In this document: positions 1-9,098 of the stretch, in pieces | How positions within the stretch are numbered: position 1 is the first letter of the stretch | Layout of the letters: each line of letters starts with the position of its first letter | Assembly (NCBI RefSeq): GCF_003241315.1 | Contig: NZ_QFOZ01000001.1 | Span: forward strand, 248,001-312,000 | Origin: Lawsonella clevelandensis | Lineage (GTDB): Bacteria > Actinomycetota > Actinomycetes > Mycobacteriales > Mycobacteriaceae | Direction: 5' to 3' | Length of the DNA: 64,000 bases | Position numbers and translations under genes: made by a program | The notes under the pieces: model-generated | What the model was told of the DNA's origin: nothing | The model's input: only the letters and a program-made list of their open reading frames with translations | The model's database searches: none

Positions 1-49
1 CCTCGGTGGACGAAACTTGCGTGTCGACGTTGTAGATTCCGATCAGTAA
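1..49 (+). CDS. khpA: KhpA-type KH-domain RNA-binding protein, C-terminal end only (partial)
   Basis: Only the last 15 codons are in the window, in the frame starting at base 2, and they end at TAA 47-49. The peptide ends GGRNLRVDVVDSDQ. It closely resembles the C-terminus I recall for the small mycobacterial KH protein Rv2908c, which ends in RVDVVDTDQ. That family (YlqC/KhpA) sits between rpsP and rimM in actinobacteria, and rimM follows here 57 bases later. The protein is a small RNA chaperone-like KH domain. Identity rests on the tail and on synteny. Confidence 0.75.
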   Translation, partial: LGGRNLRVDVVDSDQ

Positions 50-106
50 CTACCATTACGCTGGAAGCAGAAGCTTGTAGTTGCTGCCAGCACAAGGAGT
101 TACCTC

Positions 107-631
107 ATGGAATTAGCCACTGGCACCGTTGTTAAATCTCATGGAGTTCGTGGCGATCTTGTTGTCGACGTACGCACCGATTCTCCCGAAGAACGGTTTG
201 CGGTAGGCACTACAATTACATTACGTCATACGAGCGGCGTTACTTCGCACCATGAAGTAACGGCCGCTCGTTGGCATCAGGGACGTTTACTTGTTCATCT
301 GGCAGATATCAATGATCGCACTGCTGCGGACAACCTCCGACATGCTGAATTTATTATTGACTCGGCAGACCTCACTAATGCTGATAATCCGGAGAAGGAT
401 GAATACCATGTCACGTCACTTATTGGACTCAATGCTGTGACGCGAGGGGGAGAGGTAGTGGGAGAAGTAACAGATGTCCTCTCTTACACAGCCCAGGATC
501 TTCTTGTTATTACCGATGCAGAAAAGACGCAGCATCTTATTCCTTTTGTGAAAGCAATGGTGCCGGAGGTAGATATTGCAGGAGGACGGCTGGTCGTTGA
601 TCTTCCTGAAGGATTGTGGGATCTTTCATGA
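107..631 (+). CDS. rimM: Ribosome maturation factor RimM
   Basis: This 174-residue protein has normal RimM length. It assists late assembly of the 30S head domain around S19 and 16S helices 31/33b. The N-terminal RimM beta-barrel carries the typical [15 protein letters not shown] opening (residues 5-20). A PRC-barrel follows, starting at [11 protein letters not shown] (about residue 98) and ending in the family-like DLPEGLWDL. The ATG at 107 has a good Shine-Dalgarno AAGGAG about 10 bases upstream. The stop overlaps the trmD start by four bases (ATGA), so the two genes are translationally coupled. The rimM-trmD-rplS order is near universal in bacteria. Confidence 0.96.
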   Translation: MELATGTVVKSHGVRGDLVVDVRTDSPEERFAVGTTITLRHTSGVTSHHEVTAARWHQGRLLVHLADINDRTAADNLRHAEFIIDSADLTNADNPEKDEYHVTSLIGLNAVTRGGEVVGEVTDVLSYTAQDLLVITDAEKTQHLIPFVKAMVPEVDIAGGRLVVDLPEGLWDLS

Positions 632-1368
632 AATTAGATATCTTCACTATTTTTCCTGAATACCTTGCTCCACTTCACCAATCACTTCCTGGAAAAGCAA
701 TAGAAGCGGGCACAGTTAAGGTAGAAGTTCATAACCTGCGGGACTTTGCGCATGATGTGCATCGTTCTGTCGATGACACTCCTTATGGTGGAGGTCCAGG
801 TATGGTGATGAAACCAACTGTCTGGGGTGAAGCGCTAGATACTGTCGACCTTGCAGATGATCCACTTCTCATTGTGCCTACGCCGGCAGGTCGGCCTTTT
901 ACACAACACGATGCTTGTGAGTGGTCAACAGAGCAGCACCTTATTTTTGCATGTGGTCGATATGAGGGAATTGACCAGCGTGTTGTTGACGATGCACGTC
1001 GGCGGATGCGTGTTGTTGAAGTATCCATCGGAGATTACGTTCTTAACGGGGGAGAAGTAGCCGTACTCGTTATGAGTGAAGCTATTATCCGTCTACTTCC
1101 TGGCGTACTTGGCAATAAGCGGTCCTATGAGGAAGATTCTTTCTCGGATGGTTTATTGGAGGGTCCGTCATACACTCGCCCGGAGGTATGGCGTGATCTT
1201 GCTGTTCCGGATGTTTTGTTATCTGGGCACCATGCGCGTATTGACCAATGGCGTCGTGAGCAATCATTACGACGTACATATAAGCGACGCCCAGATCTTC
1301 TCAACACTGTAGAACTTTCGCAACGTGATCGTGCATTTCTTGATTCGCTTCACGGAGATGACGATTAA
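628..1368 (+). CDS. trmD: tRNA (guanine-N1)-methyltransferase TrmD
   Basis: TrmD makes m1G37 in tRNAs reading CNN and some other codons, using SAM, and so prevents +1 frameshifting. The 246 residues start [13 protein letters not shown]. The SPOUT trefoil-knot region reads [25 protein letters not shown] (about residues 137-161), and the YGGGPGMVM segment lies near residue 52. I take ATG 628 as the start because it overlaps the rimM stop and matches the usual TrmD N-terminus. A longer reading from GTG 616 would add only MGSF. Confidence 0.96.
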   Translation: MKLDIFTIFPEYLAPLHQSLPGKAIEAGTVKVEVHNLRDFAHDVHRSVDDTPYGGGPGMVMKPTVWGEALDTVDLADDPLLIVPTPAGRPFTQHDACEWSTEQHLIFACGRYEGIDQRVVDDARRRMRVVEVSIGDYVLNGGEVAVLVMSEAIIRLLPGVLGNKRSYEEDSFSDGLLEGPSYTRPEVWRDLAVPDVLLSGHHARIDQWRREQSLRRTYKRRPDLLNTVELSQRDRAFLDSLHGDDD

Positions 1369-1533
1369 AGGGATTTCCCTGGAGTGATTAGGGAAAACTG
1401 CTACTATGTGGCACAATTATTTCGTTGTTTGTGGACTATACGTAGTACGCAAGCTGCCTGATCGGGGTACGAACCAGTTGAGCATGTGCCGCTAGGTTCC
1501 TCTGCCTTATGACTAGCATACAAGGAACTTGTT

Positions 1534-1875
1534 ATGAACCTTATTGATTCCGTTGACGCACAGTCGTTGCGAAATGATATTCCGGATTTCCGTCCTGGCG
1601 ATACCGTCAACGTTCACGTGAAAGTTATTGAAGGCTCTAAGGAGCGTATCCAGGTCTTTAAGGGCATTGTTGTACGCCGCCAGGGCTCTGGTATTCGCGA
1701 GACCTTCACCGTACGTAAGATGTCTTTCGGTGTAGGTGTAGAGCGTACCTTCCCGGTACATTCTCCCAACATTGACAAGATTGATGTTGCTGTTCGCGGC
1801 GATGTTCGTCGCGCTAAGCTGTACTACCTGCGCGATCGCCATGGTAAGGCAGCTAAGATTAGGGAAAAGCGCTAA
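1534..1875 (+). CDS. rplS: 50S ribosomal protein L19
   Basis: This 113-residue protein has the L19 core: [16 protein letters not shown], then [25 protein letters not shown] and [14 protein letters not shown]19 lies at the 30S/50S interface near bridge B8. The start ATG has AAGGAAC upstream. A 165-base gap separates it from trmD and holds a TACTAT box at 1402-1407 that could serve as a -10 element, so rplS may have its own promoter. A hairpin lies downstream at 1900-1941. Confidence 0.97.
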   Translation: MNLIDSVDAQSLRNDIPDFRPGDTVNVHVKVIEGSKERIQVFKGIVVRRQGSGIRETFTVRKMSFGVGVERTFPVHSPNIDKIDVAVRGDVRRAKLYYLRDRHGKAAKIREKR

Positions 1876-1899
1876 GTCGCATTTTCTACTGAGACTTCT

Positions 1900-1941
1900 A
1901 CGAACCGGATCAGGAGCATCAGGACTTCTGGTCCGGTTCGT
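1900..1941 (+). terminator. Possible terminator hairpin after rplS
   Basis: A 10-bp perfect stem (ACGAACCGGA at 1900-1909 with TCCGGTTCGT at 1932-1941) encloses a 22-base loop that can partly pair with itself. No T-run follows, so it could be a Rho-dependent or attenuating structure rather than a classical intrinsic terminator. It sits 24 bases after the rplS stop. Confidence 0.4.
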
Positions 1942-2016
1942 CGTATCCTGTACACAGAGTAATTACCGGACGCGCTATCCTCTATCGCGCCACAGTGAAA
2001 GGTTCTCCTACAAAGC

Positions 2017-2784
2017 ATGCTTGGTCGCAAAGAAAAAGACACTGCTGACGCTGTTAATGCGGATAAAGAAGAAGAAAAATCCTTCGGAAGTAGCGTGTTA
2101 AGTTTCTTCAAGGAATTGCTCATCATTATCGTTATCGCGTTGGCTATTAGCGCTTTTGTGCAGAATATTTTTGCGCGTGTCTATGTCATTCCCTCTGGAT
2201 CTATGATCCCTACCCTGCAAGTAGGGGACCGTATTCTTGTCGATAAAATGACATATCGGTCTAGCGATCCCAAGCCCGGCGATGTAGTAGTTTTTAAAGG
2301 ACCAGATTCCTGGAATGAGTCTTTTGAGTCCAACCGATCAGACAATTCCTTTGTCCGTGCAATGCAGAACACGGGCACTTTCTTTGGACTTGTTCCACCC
2401 GATGAGAATGACCTTGTCAAACGAGTTATCGCAGTAGGTGGACAGACAGTTCGTTGCCAGCCGGGGGATAAGGGCGTCACTGTGGACGACCATGTTATTA
2501 ATTCTTCCTACATACTCTATCCGCCCTTTATCGACTGGGGTGGGAATCCTAACGGTTCCAATGCCTGTGGAGGCCCATATTTTGGCCCCGTTACTGTCCC
2601 CAAGGGGTTTATGTGGGTAATGGGAGATAATCGTACAGATTCAGCAGACTCGCGTTATCACATGCAAGATCAGTATCACGGAACTGTTCCAATTTCTAAC
2701 GTTCGAGGCAAAGTCCAGTCCATTATTTGGCCTGCTGGGCGGTGGCATAAGGTAAAGAGTCAACCACTCCCGCAACCAAAGTAA
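2017..2784 (+). CDS. lepB: Signal peptidase I
   Basis: A membrane-bound type I signal peptidase that removes Sec and Tat signal peptides outside the membrane. The 255 residues contain an acidic cytoplasmic N-terminus, one membrane helix at about 32-54, and the catalytic Ser62 in PSGSM. The catalytic Lys135 lies in [11 protein letters not shown], and the [12 protein letters not shown] box is near residue 207. The rplS-lepB-rnhB order is typical of actinobacteria. ATG 2017 follows an AAAGG about 14 bases upstream, which is a rather long spacing. It presumably processes the exported lipase and M23 proteins encoded in this window. Confidence 0.96.
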   Translation: MLGRKEKDTADAVNADKEEEKSFGSSVLSFFKELLIIIVIALAISAFVQNIFARVYVIPSGSMIPTLQVGDRILVDKMTYRSSDPKPGDVVVFKGPDSWNESFESNRSDNSFVRAMQNTGTFFGLVPPDENDLVKRVIAVGGQTVRCQPGDKGVTVDDHVINSSYILYPPFIDWGGNPNGSNACGGPYFGPVTVPKGFMWVMGDNRTDSADSRYHMQDQYHGTVPISNVRGKVQSIIWPAGRWHKVKSQPLPQPK

Positions 2785-2816
2785 TCGGCCCAGATGCTAC
2801 TGCGGTAATTGTCGCT

Positions 2817-3491
2817 ATGGGAAGAAAATCTACAGACATGTCCCATCTTCACGAGATGGAACGCGTACTGATATCTCATGGGTGTGGGCCAGTAGCAGGA
2901 GTAGATGAGGCGGGCCGTGGTTCCTGCGCAGGACCACTTACTGTGGCTGCGTGTATTCTCCCTATGCAGCCGGTACCGGATCTGGACGGACTTACCGATT
3001 CTAAAAAGCTCACTCCCGCGCGGCGTGAACGATTGTTCCCCCTTATTCAAAAATATGCTGTGGCCTGGTCTATTGTGCACTTTAGTGCAGCAGAGATTGA
3101 TGATAGTGGTATTCAGCATGCCAATATTGAAGGTATGCGACGGGCAGTTGCCCAGCTAGCGATATCTCCTGGCTATGTATTAACTGATGGTTTTTCAGTA
3201 CCAGGTCTACCAATGCCGTCACTTCCTGTCATTAAAGGCGATGCCAATGTTTTGTGTATAGCGGCTGCTAGCGTGCTCGCCAAAGTAAGTCGAGACCATA
3301 TTATGGTTCAGTACGCTGACGAGTATCCAGAATATGGTTTTGAGAGACACAAGGGCTATGCGACCGCATCACACCAGGCTGCTATGGAACACTATGGAGT
3401 GAGCCCCATACATCGGATGAGCTATGCGAATGTAATGAAGGCTCACGCTATTGCAGGAATGCGAAAAGCGGCACCTGTTAAGGAGGAGTAG
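2817..3491 (+). CDS. rnhB: Ribonuclease HII
   Basis: RNase HII cleaves RNA in RNA-DNA hybrids and initiates removal of misincorporated ribonucleotides. The 224 residues show the family signature [14 protein letters not shown] with catalytic Asp30 and Glu31, LTDSKKL (59-65), VLTDGF with Asp124, and the [12 protein letters not shown] segment with Asp160. No clear Shine-Dalgarno precedes ATG 2817. ATG 2838 is an alternative that would trim seven residues without losing any motif. It lies 32 bases after lepB and three bases before the DUF2469 gene. Confidence 0.95.
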   Translation: MGRKSTDMSHLHEMERVLISHGCGPVAGVDEAGRGSCAGPLTVAACILPMQPVPDLDGLTDSKKLTPARRERLFPLIQKYAVAWSIVHFSAAEIDDSGIQHANIEGMRRAVAQLAISPGYVLTDGFSVPGLPMPSLPVIKGDANVLCIAAASVLAKVSRDHIMVQYADEYPEYGFERHKGYATASHQAAMEHYGVSPIHRMSYANVMKAHAIAGMRKAAPVKEE

Positions 3492-3494
3492 CTA

Positions 3495-3797
3495 ATGGGC
3501 GTAGATGATCTAGAAGACTATGAAGCAAGGATGGAATTGTCCTTGTACCGTGAGTATAAGGACATCGTTAGCCAATTCAGCTATGTCGTAGAAACCGAGC
3601 GGCGTTTCTACCTTGCGAATGCTGTCGAGATGATTCCCCGTAATAGTCAGGGCGAGGTGTACTTTGAAGTACGCATGTCCGATGCATGGGTATGGGACAT
3701 GTATAGACCAGCACGTTTTGTAAAAAATGTCCGCGTATTGACGTTTAAAGATGTCAATATTGAAGAGCTTGATAAGCCAGACATTGAGCTTCCCTAA
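3495..3797 (+). CDS. DUF2469 family conserved actinobacterial protein
   Basis: This 100-residue acidic protein begins with DDLEDYEARMELSLYREYKD. It contains the strongly conserved VETERRFYLANAVEM segment and a Trp-rich VRMSDAWVWDMYRP. The family is known from actinobacteria, always between rnhB and yraN (for example Rv2901c), and has no established function. The ribosome site AAGGAGGAG lies inside the end of rnhB, and the gap is three bases, so the two are probably translated together. The placement beside RNase HII hints at a nucleic-acid role, but that is inference only. Confidence 0.85.
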   Translation: MGVDDLEDYEARMELSLYREYKDIVSQFSYVVETERRFYLANAVEMIPRNSQGEVYFEVRMSDAWVWDMYRPARFVKNVRVLTFKDVNIEELDKPDIELP

Positions 3798-3894
3798 GGG
3801 GTGTTTTCCACAAATATAGGGCACTGTGTATAGGATGCCGCTATGACGGGTAATGGTGCTCCTATACGTATGTGAGTGCGGCATGCTGTAGGGC

Positions 3895-4296
3895 ATGACA
3901 GATACATTAACGCCGCAAGAACTTGGAGTTTTAGGCGAAAACCTTGCAGTTCAATGGTTGGAAGACCGTCACTACACCATTGTGGATCGTAATGTACGTA
4001 TCCCCGGAATACGTGGTGAACTCGATATTATTGCTTTCGACACAGAGACAACTGAACTTGTTTTTGTGGAAGTAAAAACACGGACAACAACTATTGCTGG
4101 TTGGCCAGAGGAAGCTATTACCCGTAAAAAAGCACGTACGATTCGTATGGTTGCTTCAGAGTGGTTGTCACATGCATATGAAGAACCACCGGAGGGATTC
4201 CCAGATCATCGAGGGCTTCGCTTTGATGTTCTTTCATTACTAGGTAATCCCACTGAAGGGTTTTCTTTTCGGCATTTCCGGGATGTTCTCTCATGA
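3895..4296 (+). CDS. YraN family (UPF0102) nuclease-fold protein
   Basis: This 133-residue protein has the restriction-endonuclease-like core of UPF0102. LGENLAVQWLEDRHY comes first (about 13-27), then RGELDIIAFD carrying the metal-binding Asp, then LVFVEVKTRT with the Glu-x-Lys. Its biochemical role is not firmly established in the literature I know. It ends in an ATGA overlap with the ComM gene. Upstream (3798-3894) there is an imperfect palindrome, ATGCCGC with GCGGCAT, but no convincing Shine-Dalgarno. Confidence 0.88.
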   Translation: MTDTLTPQELGVLGENLAVQWLEDRHYTIVDRNVRIPGIRGELDIIAFDTETTELVFVEVKTRTTTIAGWPEEAITRKKARTIRMVASEWLSHAYEEPPEGFPDHRGLRFDVLSLLGNPTEGFSFRHFRDVLS

Positions 4297-5825
4297 GTTT
4301 GGGGGTCGCATACAGCCTGACAATGCAGGGTTTGCATGCGACACTCATCGCAGTGGAGGCGCATTGTGGGGGAGGACTGCCCACTATTCATATTGTGGGA
4401 CGAGCTGACACTGCAGTTCGTGAGGCTGGGGATAGAGTACGCTCAGCATTTTCCACAATTGGTCTTCCCTGGCCTCGTCAACGATTAACGCTTTCGCTTT
4501 CGCCTGCGGATATTCCGAAAACGGGAGCTCACTTTGACCTCTCTATTGCACTCGCTATTCTTTCTGCACAAGGACATATACCGGAGTTATCTTCACGACA
4601 GCACCCTATTGCTGTCCTTGGAGAGGTTGGGTTAGACGGCAGTATCCTTCCTGTCCATGGTGTTCTTCCCATGGCGGCCGCAGCATACGATGCAGGTATC
4701 CGCACTCTTATCGTGCCAACAGCTAACCGCGCGGAAGCGTCCCTCGTAGAAGGATTACAGATCCTAGATGCAGCAGATCTTGCCACTTTGGTAGGTGCGC
4801 TCCGCGGCGATCTTCCACGAGATGTCCTTGTACCTTCATCTTCTTTGGATAACAAGCCTTTAGAAGCACTTGAGGTGCCACAAGATAAGGATTTTGCCGA
4901 TATCCGCGGTCAACGGTCAGCAGTAGAGGCCGCACTCGTGGCAGCTGCCGGCGGACATCACATGCTCATGCTGGGCCCTCCAGGCGCTGGAAAATCAATG
5001 ATTGCACAGCGCCTTCCTACCATTCTGCCGAGGTTGAGCTATGCGCATGCGCTTGAAGTTACTGCAGTGCATTCTTTAAAAGGATGTCTTGATGCTGAGC
5101 ATCCACTTATAACAGTTCCTCCCTTTGAAGCCCCGCATGCGGGAATTACTGGACCTGCATTATTAGGAGGAGGGAGTGGTTACGCATCACCAGGTGCAGT
5201 ATCGCTAGCGCATCGAGGAGTGCTCTTTTTAGATGAGTGCACAGAAATTCCCGCATCTATTCTCGATATGCTACGTGCACCTCTACAAGATGGGGAAGTG
5301 CGCATTAGTAGAAGTAAAGGGACAGTGACATACCCTTCACGTTGTCAGCTTATTCTGGCTGGTAACTCGTGTCCGTGTGGGGCTCCAGCACCGCAAGAAT
5401 GTCACTGTTCTAGCGCTACCCGGGCACGTTATCGTGCGCGTTTATCCGGTCCTTTACTGGATCGTGTGGATCTGCGTATCCGGGTTGAAGCTGTTGGTTT
5501 GGCAGCTCTTACAGAAACTCAGGGAATTACTTCTGCCTACCTGCGCGAGAAAGTTATAGATGCACGGCAGCGAGCTTATAACCGATGGGGAGGAGAGTAC
5601 ACCAATAGTGATGTATCAGAAGCGGTTCTCAATGAACATCGTTTATCCGCCGGTACTTTAAAACCTGTACATGCGCAATTGCGTTCGGGGATGATGTCGG
5701 CGCGTGGATTATCTCGCACTATCAGAGTGGCATGGACACTCGCTGACCTAGCAGATAAATCTATTCCTACCAGTGATGATATTGCCAGTGCACTCAAACT
5801 TCGCAGACCTATCGACGATCTTTAA
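4293..5825 (+). CDS. comM: ComM/YifB family AAA+ ATPase (Mg-chelatase-like)
   Basis: The protein is 510 residues, normal for the family. An N-terminal Lon-like S5-fold domain (about 1-170) is followed by an AAA+ module. Its Walker A is GPPGAGKS (228-235) and its Walker B is LFLDE (311-315). A cysteine cluster GNSCPCGAPAPQECHC follows, then a C-terminal Mg-chelatase lid. In Vibrio and Haemophilus, ComM is a hexameric helicase that speeds branch migration during natural transformation. It overlaps yraN by four bases and lies 16 bases before dprA, the other DNA-uptake gene. Whether this organism is transformable cannot be told from these two genes alone. Confidence 0.93.
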   Translation: MSLGVAYSLTMQGLHATLIAVEAHCGGGLPTIHIVGRADTAVREAGDRVRSAFSTIGLPWPRQRLTLSLSPADIPKTGAHFDLSIALAILSAQGHIPELSSRQHPIAVLGEVGLDGSILPVHGVLPMAAAAYDAGIRTLIVPTANRAEASLVEGLQILDAADLATLVGALRGDLPRDVLVPSSSLDNKPLEALEVPQDKDFADIRGQRSAVEAALVAAAGGHHMLMLGPPGAGKSMIAQRLPTILPRLSYAHALEVTAVHSLKGCLDAEHPLITVPPFEAPHAGITGPALLGGGSGYASPGAVSLAHRGVLFLDECTEIPASILDMLRAPLQDGEVRISRSKGTVTYPSRCQLILAGNSCPCGAPAPQECHCSSATRARYRARLSGPLLDRVDLRIRVEAVGLAALTETQGITSAYLREKVIDARQRAYNRWGGEYTNSDVSEAVLNEHRLSAGTLKPVHAQLRSGMMSARGLSRTIRVAWTLADLADKSIPTSDDIASALKLRRPIDDL

Positions 5826-5841
5826 AAGTGAAAAATAAACC

Positions 5842-7008
5842 ATGAAATATTCTGATACTGAACTAGCCTGGGCATATCTTGCCCGTGTAGCAGAAGGTCC
5901 CTGTGCACCACTGGCGGATTTAATTGCACATGTTGGCCCGGAATATGCTGCCGAAGTTATCCGTAATAAGGATGTTTTACCGGATGCCTTAGAACGAAAA
6001 GTGCGGGCTCGGCGGGAATGGGATTGTGCTGTTGATGACCTTGATTCTGCACATGCTAATGGTTTCCGATTACTTACTCCCGACCAGCCAGAATGGCCGA
6101 AAGAACAGTTAGCTGTCTTTAATTATGATGCAGTACACGCACGTCAAGAACACGATAATGCCGCGTATGCTCCCTACGCTTTATGGGTAAAAGGAGATAT
6201 AGATGTTCTACAGTGTGCAGCAGTAGCAGTAGTAGGGAGTCGACATCCCTCTACAGAGGGAAAACAGATAACGACCGAACTTTCGGCAGAAGTAGCTGCG
6301 GAGGGTGTTGGTATAGTATCCGGGTTGGCATGCGGGGTAGACGGCATTGCTCACCGTACTGCGCTGCAGATGGGGGTACCAACTATGGCTGTTATCGCTT
6401 GTGGATTGGATCGTGTGTATCCAGCACAACATTCTGCTCTTTATAAAAGTATTGCTAATCACGGTCTTATCGTCAGCGAATATCCGCCTGGAACACGGCC
6501 AGCGCGGTATCGTTTCTTGGCTCGTAATAGGCTCCTTGCTGCTTTCTCGCAGGGGGTAGTGGTGACGTCCGCAGCGTGGAGATCAGGAGCTCTTAATACT
6601 GCCAGTTGGGCACGTGATCTTGGGTGTCCAGTGATGTCAGTGCCGCATAGTATTCATGACGTGGATGGAGCTGGGTGTCATCGGCTTATTCGTGAGGGGG
6701 CCACACTTGTGACGCGTGGTGAAGAAATTATGGAGGAAATCGGTCCTATTGGACAGCTGGCTTTACCACTAGAAAATTCTTCTTTGCCGACAGATCGGTT
6801 GACACAGGACAATAAAAAAGTATGGAATGCCATCTCTCCGTTTTTCCCAACATCTCTCATGGAGATATGTACAGAAACTGGATTGGAGACAAAAACTGTT
6901 CAGATGTCTCTAAAAAGTCTTTGTGACTGTAAACTAGTCTCCATCACTGCCGGACGTTGGATAAGAAAAGAGAGTGCGTCGCATGAAGAACGGGTGCCTC
7001 ATTGTTAA
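5842..7008 (+). CDS. dprA: DNA-processing protein DprA
   Basis: DprA loads RecA on incoming single-stranded DNA. The 388 residues contain an N-terminal SAM-like region and the Rossmann-fold core. In the core, AVAVVGSRHPS (127-137), GIVSGLACGVDGIAHRTAL (157-175) and GLDRVYPAQH (188-197) are diagnostic. A winged-helix segment occupies about the last 70 residues. The 3' end overlaps the ferrochelatase by 26 bases. The last 10 or so codons therefore lie inside the next gene. Confidence 0.95.
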   Translation: MKYSDTELAWAYLARVAEGPCAPLADLIAHVGPEYAAEVIRNKDVLPDALERKVRARREWDCAVDDLDSAHANGFRLLTPDQPEWPKEQLAVFNYDAVHARQEHDNAAYAPYALWVKGDIDVLQCAAVAVVGSRHPSTEGKQITTELSAEVAAEGVGIVSGLACGVDGIAHRTALQMGVPTMAVIACGLDRVYPAQHSALYKSIANHGLIVSEYPPGTRPARYRFLARNRLLAAFSQGVVVTSAAWRSGALNTASWARDLGCPVMSVPHSIHDVDGAGCHRLIREGATLVTRGEEIMEEIGPIGQLALPLENSSLPTDRLTQDNKKVWNAISPFFPTSLMEICTETGLETKTVQMSLKSLCDCKLVSITAGRWIRKESASHEERVPHC

Positions 7009-7999
7009 TCTGGGTAGCCCAGAGGAACCGACTGAAGACGCCATTCGCAATTTTCTGCGCAACATGCTGAGTGATCGTTGCATTGTGAATCTTCATCCCA
7101 TCCTATGGAAACCCATTCTCAACGGCATCATTCTGAAGGTACGGCCACATAAATTAATTGATCGTTACCAAGCGATGTGGACTCCGCATGGTTCTCCTCT
7201 TTCCGTCATCACCCAGCAACAATGCGCCATGCTACAAGAAGCGCTTTCCCATGTTGACGTACGATACGCATTCTGTGCATCATCACCCACCATTGAGGAA
7301 GCTCTTACTGATTGGGATATTGATGACCTCACTGTTATCCCCCTCTACCCACAATTTGCAACGTCAACTGTGACCCCAATTGTCACAAGAGTTATTGATT
7401 TTTATGACGCTCTTGCATGCGACAAAAAGCAATCGCTACCTGGGGATAGCACGGTGAGGGGGAGCAAGGTACACCCGCATCTCCATTTTGTATCTAGCTA
7501 TGCGACCGAACCTCACATGATCCACTGGTATCAGCAACAGATTAGGGATCTATGCGCGACTGTGCCCTACGACCATGTTCTGCTCTCGTTTCACGGAGTT
7601 CCTGACCAGCGCTATCACTGCGCGGCACACTATAAAGCACAGTGCATAGCTACCCGCGATGCCATTGCGGCCGCTTTCCCAGATCTTCCCATCTCAATTA
7701 GTTTTCAATCTAAATTTGGTCCAGGAGAATGGTTAGGTCCATCCACTGCACAACGAGTTACAGAACTTCCCGCTGAAGGAGTAAAAAAACTCCTCGTAGC
7801 GACACCCTCTTTCGTTGCAGACTGTCTAGAAACACTAGAAGAAGTGCGCCTCGATTATCGAGATCATTTCTTGCGCGCAGGCGGCCAGATATTCGACGTT
7901 ATTAACCCTATTAATGCGGACCCTGCTTTCGGAAAAACTCTTTCCTCGCTCTATCGTAGTGTGCAGAAAATATCCCCAAGTACTTCCGAATTTTGCTGA
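6983..7999 (+). CDS. hemH: Ferrochelatase of proteobacterial/lactobacillar-like type
   Basis: It inserts Fe2+ into a porphyrin in heme synthesis. The 338 residues begin MKNGCLIVNLGSPEEPTEDA. The catalytic His204 lies in LLSFHGVP and Glu283 in VADCLETLEEV. The segments MWTPHGSPLSV (65-75), VIPLYPQFATSTV (118-130) and SFQSKFGPGEWLGPST (240-255) read like E. coli and lactobacillar HemH rather than the actinobacterial coproporphyrin ferrochelatases I know. ATG 6983 gives the usual N-terminus; GTG 6974 would add three residues. It overlaps dprA, and its place between dprA and xerC is unusual. The porphyrin substrate cannot be read from sequence. Confidence 0.92.
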   Translation: MKNGCLIVNLGSPEEPTEDAIRNFLRNMLSDRCIVNLHPILWKPILNGIILKVRPHKLIDRYQAMWTPHGSPLSVITQQQCAMLQEALSHVDVRYAFCASSPTIEEALTDWDIDDLTVIPLYPQFATSTVTPIVTRVIDFYDALACDKKQSLPGDSTVRGSKVHPHLHFVSSYATEPHMIHWYQQQIRDLCATVPYDHVLLSFHGVPDQRYHCAAHYKAQCIATRDAIAAAFPDLPISISFQSKFGPGEWLGPSTAQRVTELPAEGVKKLLVATPSFVADCLETLEEVRLDYRDHFLRAGGQIFDVINPINADPAFGKTLSSLYRSVQKISPSTSEFC

Positions 8000-8092
8000 G
8001 TTTAATGGGGTTTTACCCCATCTGTAGTGGTCTTCTGTAAAGCTGTCTGGGGAAAGGTTGATTTCTCCGTTTTTCCCTTGCACAGTAGAACT

Positions 8093-9076
8093 ATGGGACG
8101 TGGACAGCGAGCACTTACAACTGTGTACTCTGAGTTACCCACGCCATGGTCTGTCGATCTGGATGAGTTCGGGGACTACGTTGCTGTACGTCTCCAGCTA
8201 TCTGCCAACACGCAACGTTCCTACCTGGCAGATTGTCGTGGTCTTATTGATTTTATGCTTCGTGTAACCCAGCCCGGAGTGGACCGCACAACCATAGCGG
8301 AAACCGATTGGAGCCAACTTACCCTCCCTCTTTTACGAAAATGGCTTTCGCGGGATGTCATGCGAGGAGTAGCTCCTGCTACTATTGCTCGTCATGTTGC
8401 ATCTGTGCGGGCACTCTGTGGGTGGGCAGTACAAACCGGTCGGCTTGCCAGCGATCCCTCTGTGCGGTTGCAGACACCACCTGCTAAAAAGCAGCTTCCG
8501 CAAGTTGTTCATCAGCAACAAATGGACGAGGTACTCTCTCATCTCGCCTGTGCAGCGGCAGAAAAGGAGCCAATCGCTATTCGGGACTGGCTCATTGTGG
8601 AGTTACTCTACGATACCGGGATTCGTGTTGCTGAGCTTGTCAATCTCGATCTGGACAGTGTTGATGAGGAACATCGTATTCTGCACGTTATCGGTAAGGG
8701 TAACAAAGAGCGCGTTGTTCCTTACGGTGTGCCTGCGCAGCGAGCTTTGCGCATGTGGTTGCAGGACGGTCGTCCGTATCTTTCCAATCAACGATCCCAA
8801 CACGCATTACTGTTAGGAGCGCGTGGGGGGCGTATTGATCCTCGCATTGTCAGGGATGTCGTTCATGCTTCTACCGGGGAAATACCGGGTGGGGTAGAGG
8901 TAGCACCGCATGGGTTACGTCACTCGGCAGCTACCGCGTTGCTGGAGGGCGGCGCAGATTTACGTGTTGTACAGGAGCTTTTAGGACACTCATCGCTGTC
9001 TACCACGCAATTGTATACGCACGTTTCACCGGAAAGACTACGGGCAGTTCATAAGCAAGCTCATCCGCGTGGCTGA
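8093..9076 (+). CDS. xerC: Tyrosine recombinase XerC
   Basis: XerC, with XerD, resolves chromosome dimers at dif. From ATG 8093 the protein is 327 residues, with an N-terminal SAM-like core-binding domain (about 20-125). The catalytic set is complete: Arg178 (DTGIRVAEL), Lys202 (GKGNKERVVP), His273 and Arg276 (HGLRHSAA), His299 (LLGHSS) and nucleophile Tyr308. An upstream in-frame start at 8027 would add 22 residues that do not look like XerC. The position between dprA and the M23/rpsB region is where actinobacterial xerC is found, which favours XerC over XerD. Confidence 0.94.
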   Translation: MGRGQRALTTVYSELPTPWSVDLDEFGDYVAVRLQLSANTQRSYLADCRGLIDFMLRVTQPGVDRTTIAETDWSQLTLPLLRKWLSRDVMRGVAPATIARHVASVRALCGWAVQTGRLASDPSVRLQTPPAKKQLPQVVHQQQMDEVLSHLACAAAEKEPIAIRDWLIVELLYDTGIRVAELVNLDLDSVDEEHRILHVIGKGNKERVVPYGVPAQRALRMWLQDGRPYLSNQRSQHALLLGARGGRIDPRIVRDVVHASTGEIPGGVEVAPHGLRHSAATALLEGGADLRVVQELLGHSSLSTTQLYTHVSPERLRAVHKQAHPRG

Positions 9077-9098
9077 GAAGTACTTAGTTGAGGCGCAG

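Noticed and set aside
616..627. Longer trmD start at GTG 616
   Set aside because: Adds four unconserved residues and loses the ATGA coupling with rimM.
1374..1396. Hairpin TTTCCCT/AGGGAAA as a trmD terminator
   Set aside because: Only a 7-bp AT/GC mixed stem with no T-run, and rplS is normally co-transcribed with trmD.
1409..1533. L19 autoregulatory leader upstream of rplS
   Set aside because: No fold matching a known L19 leader could be made by eye.
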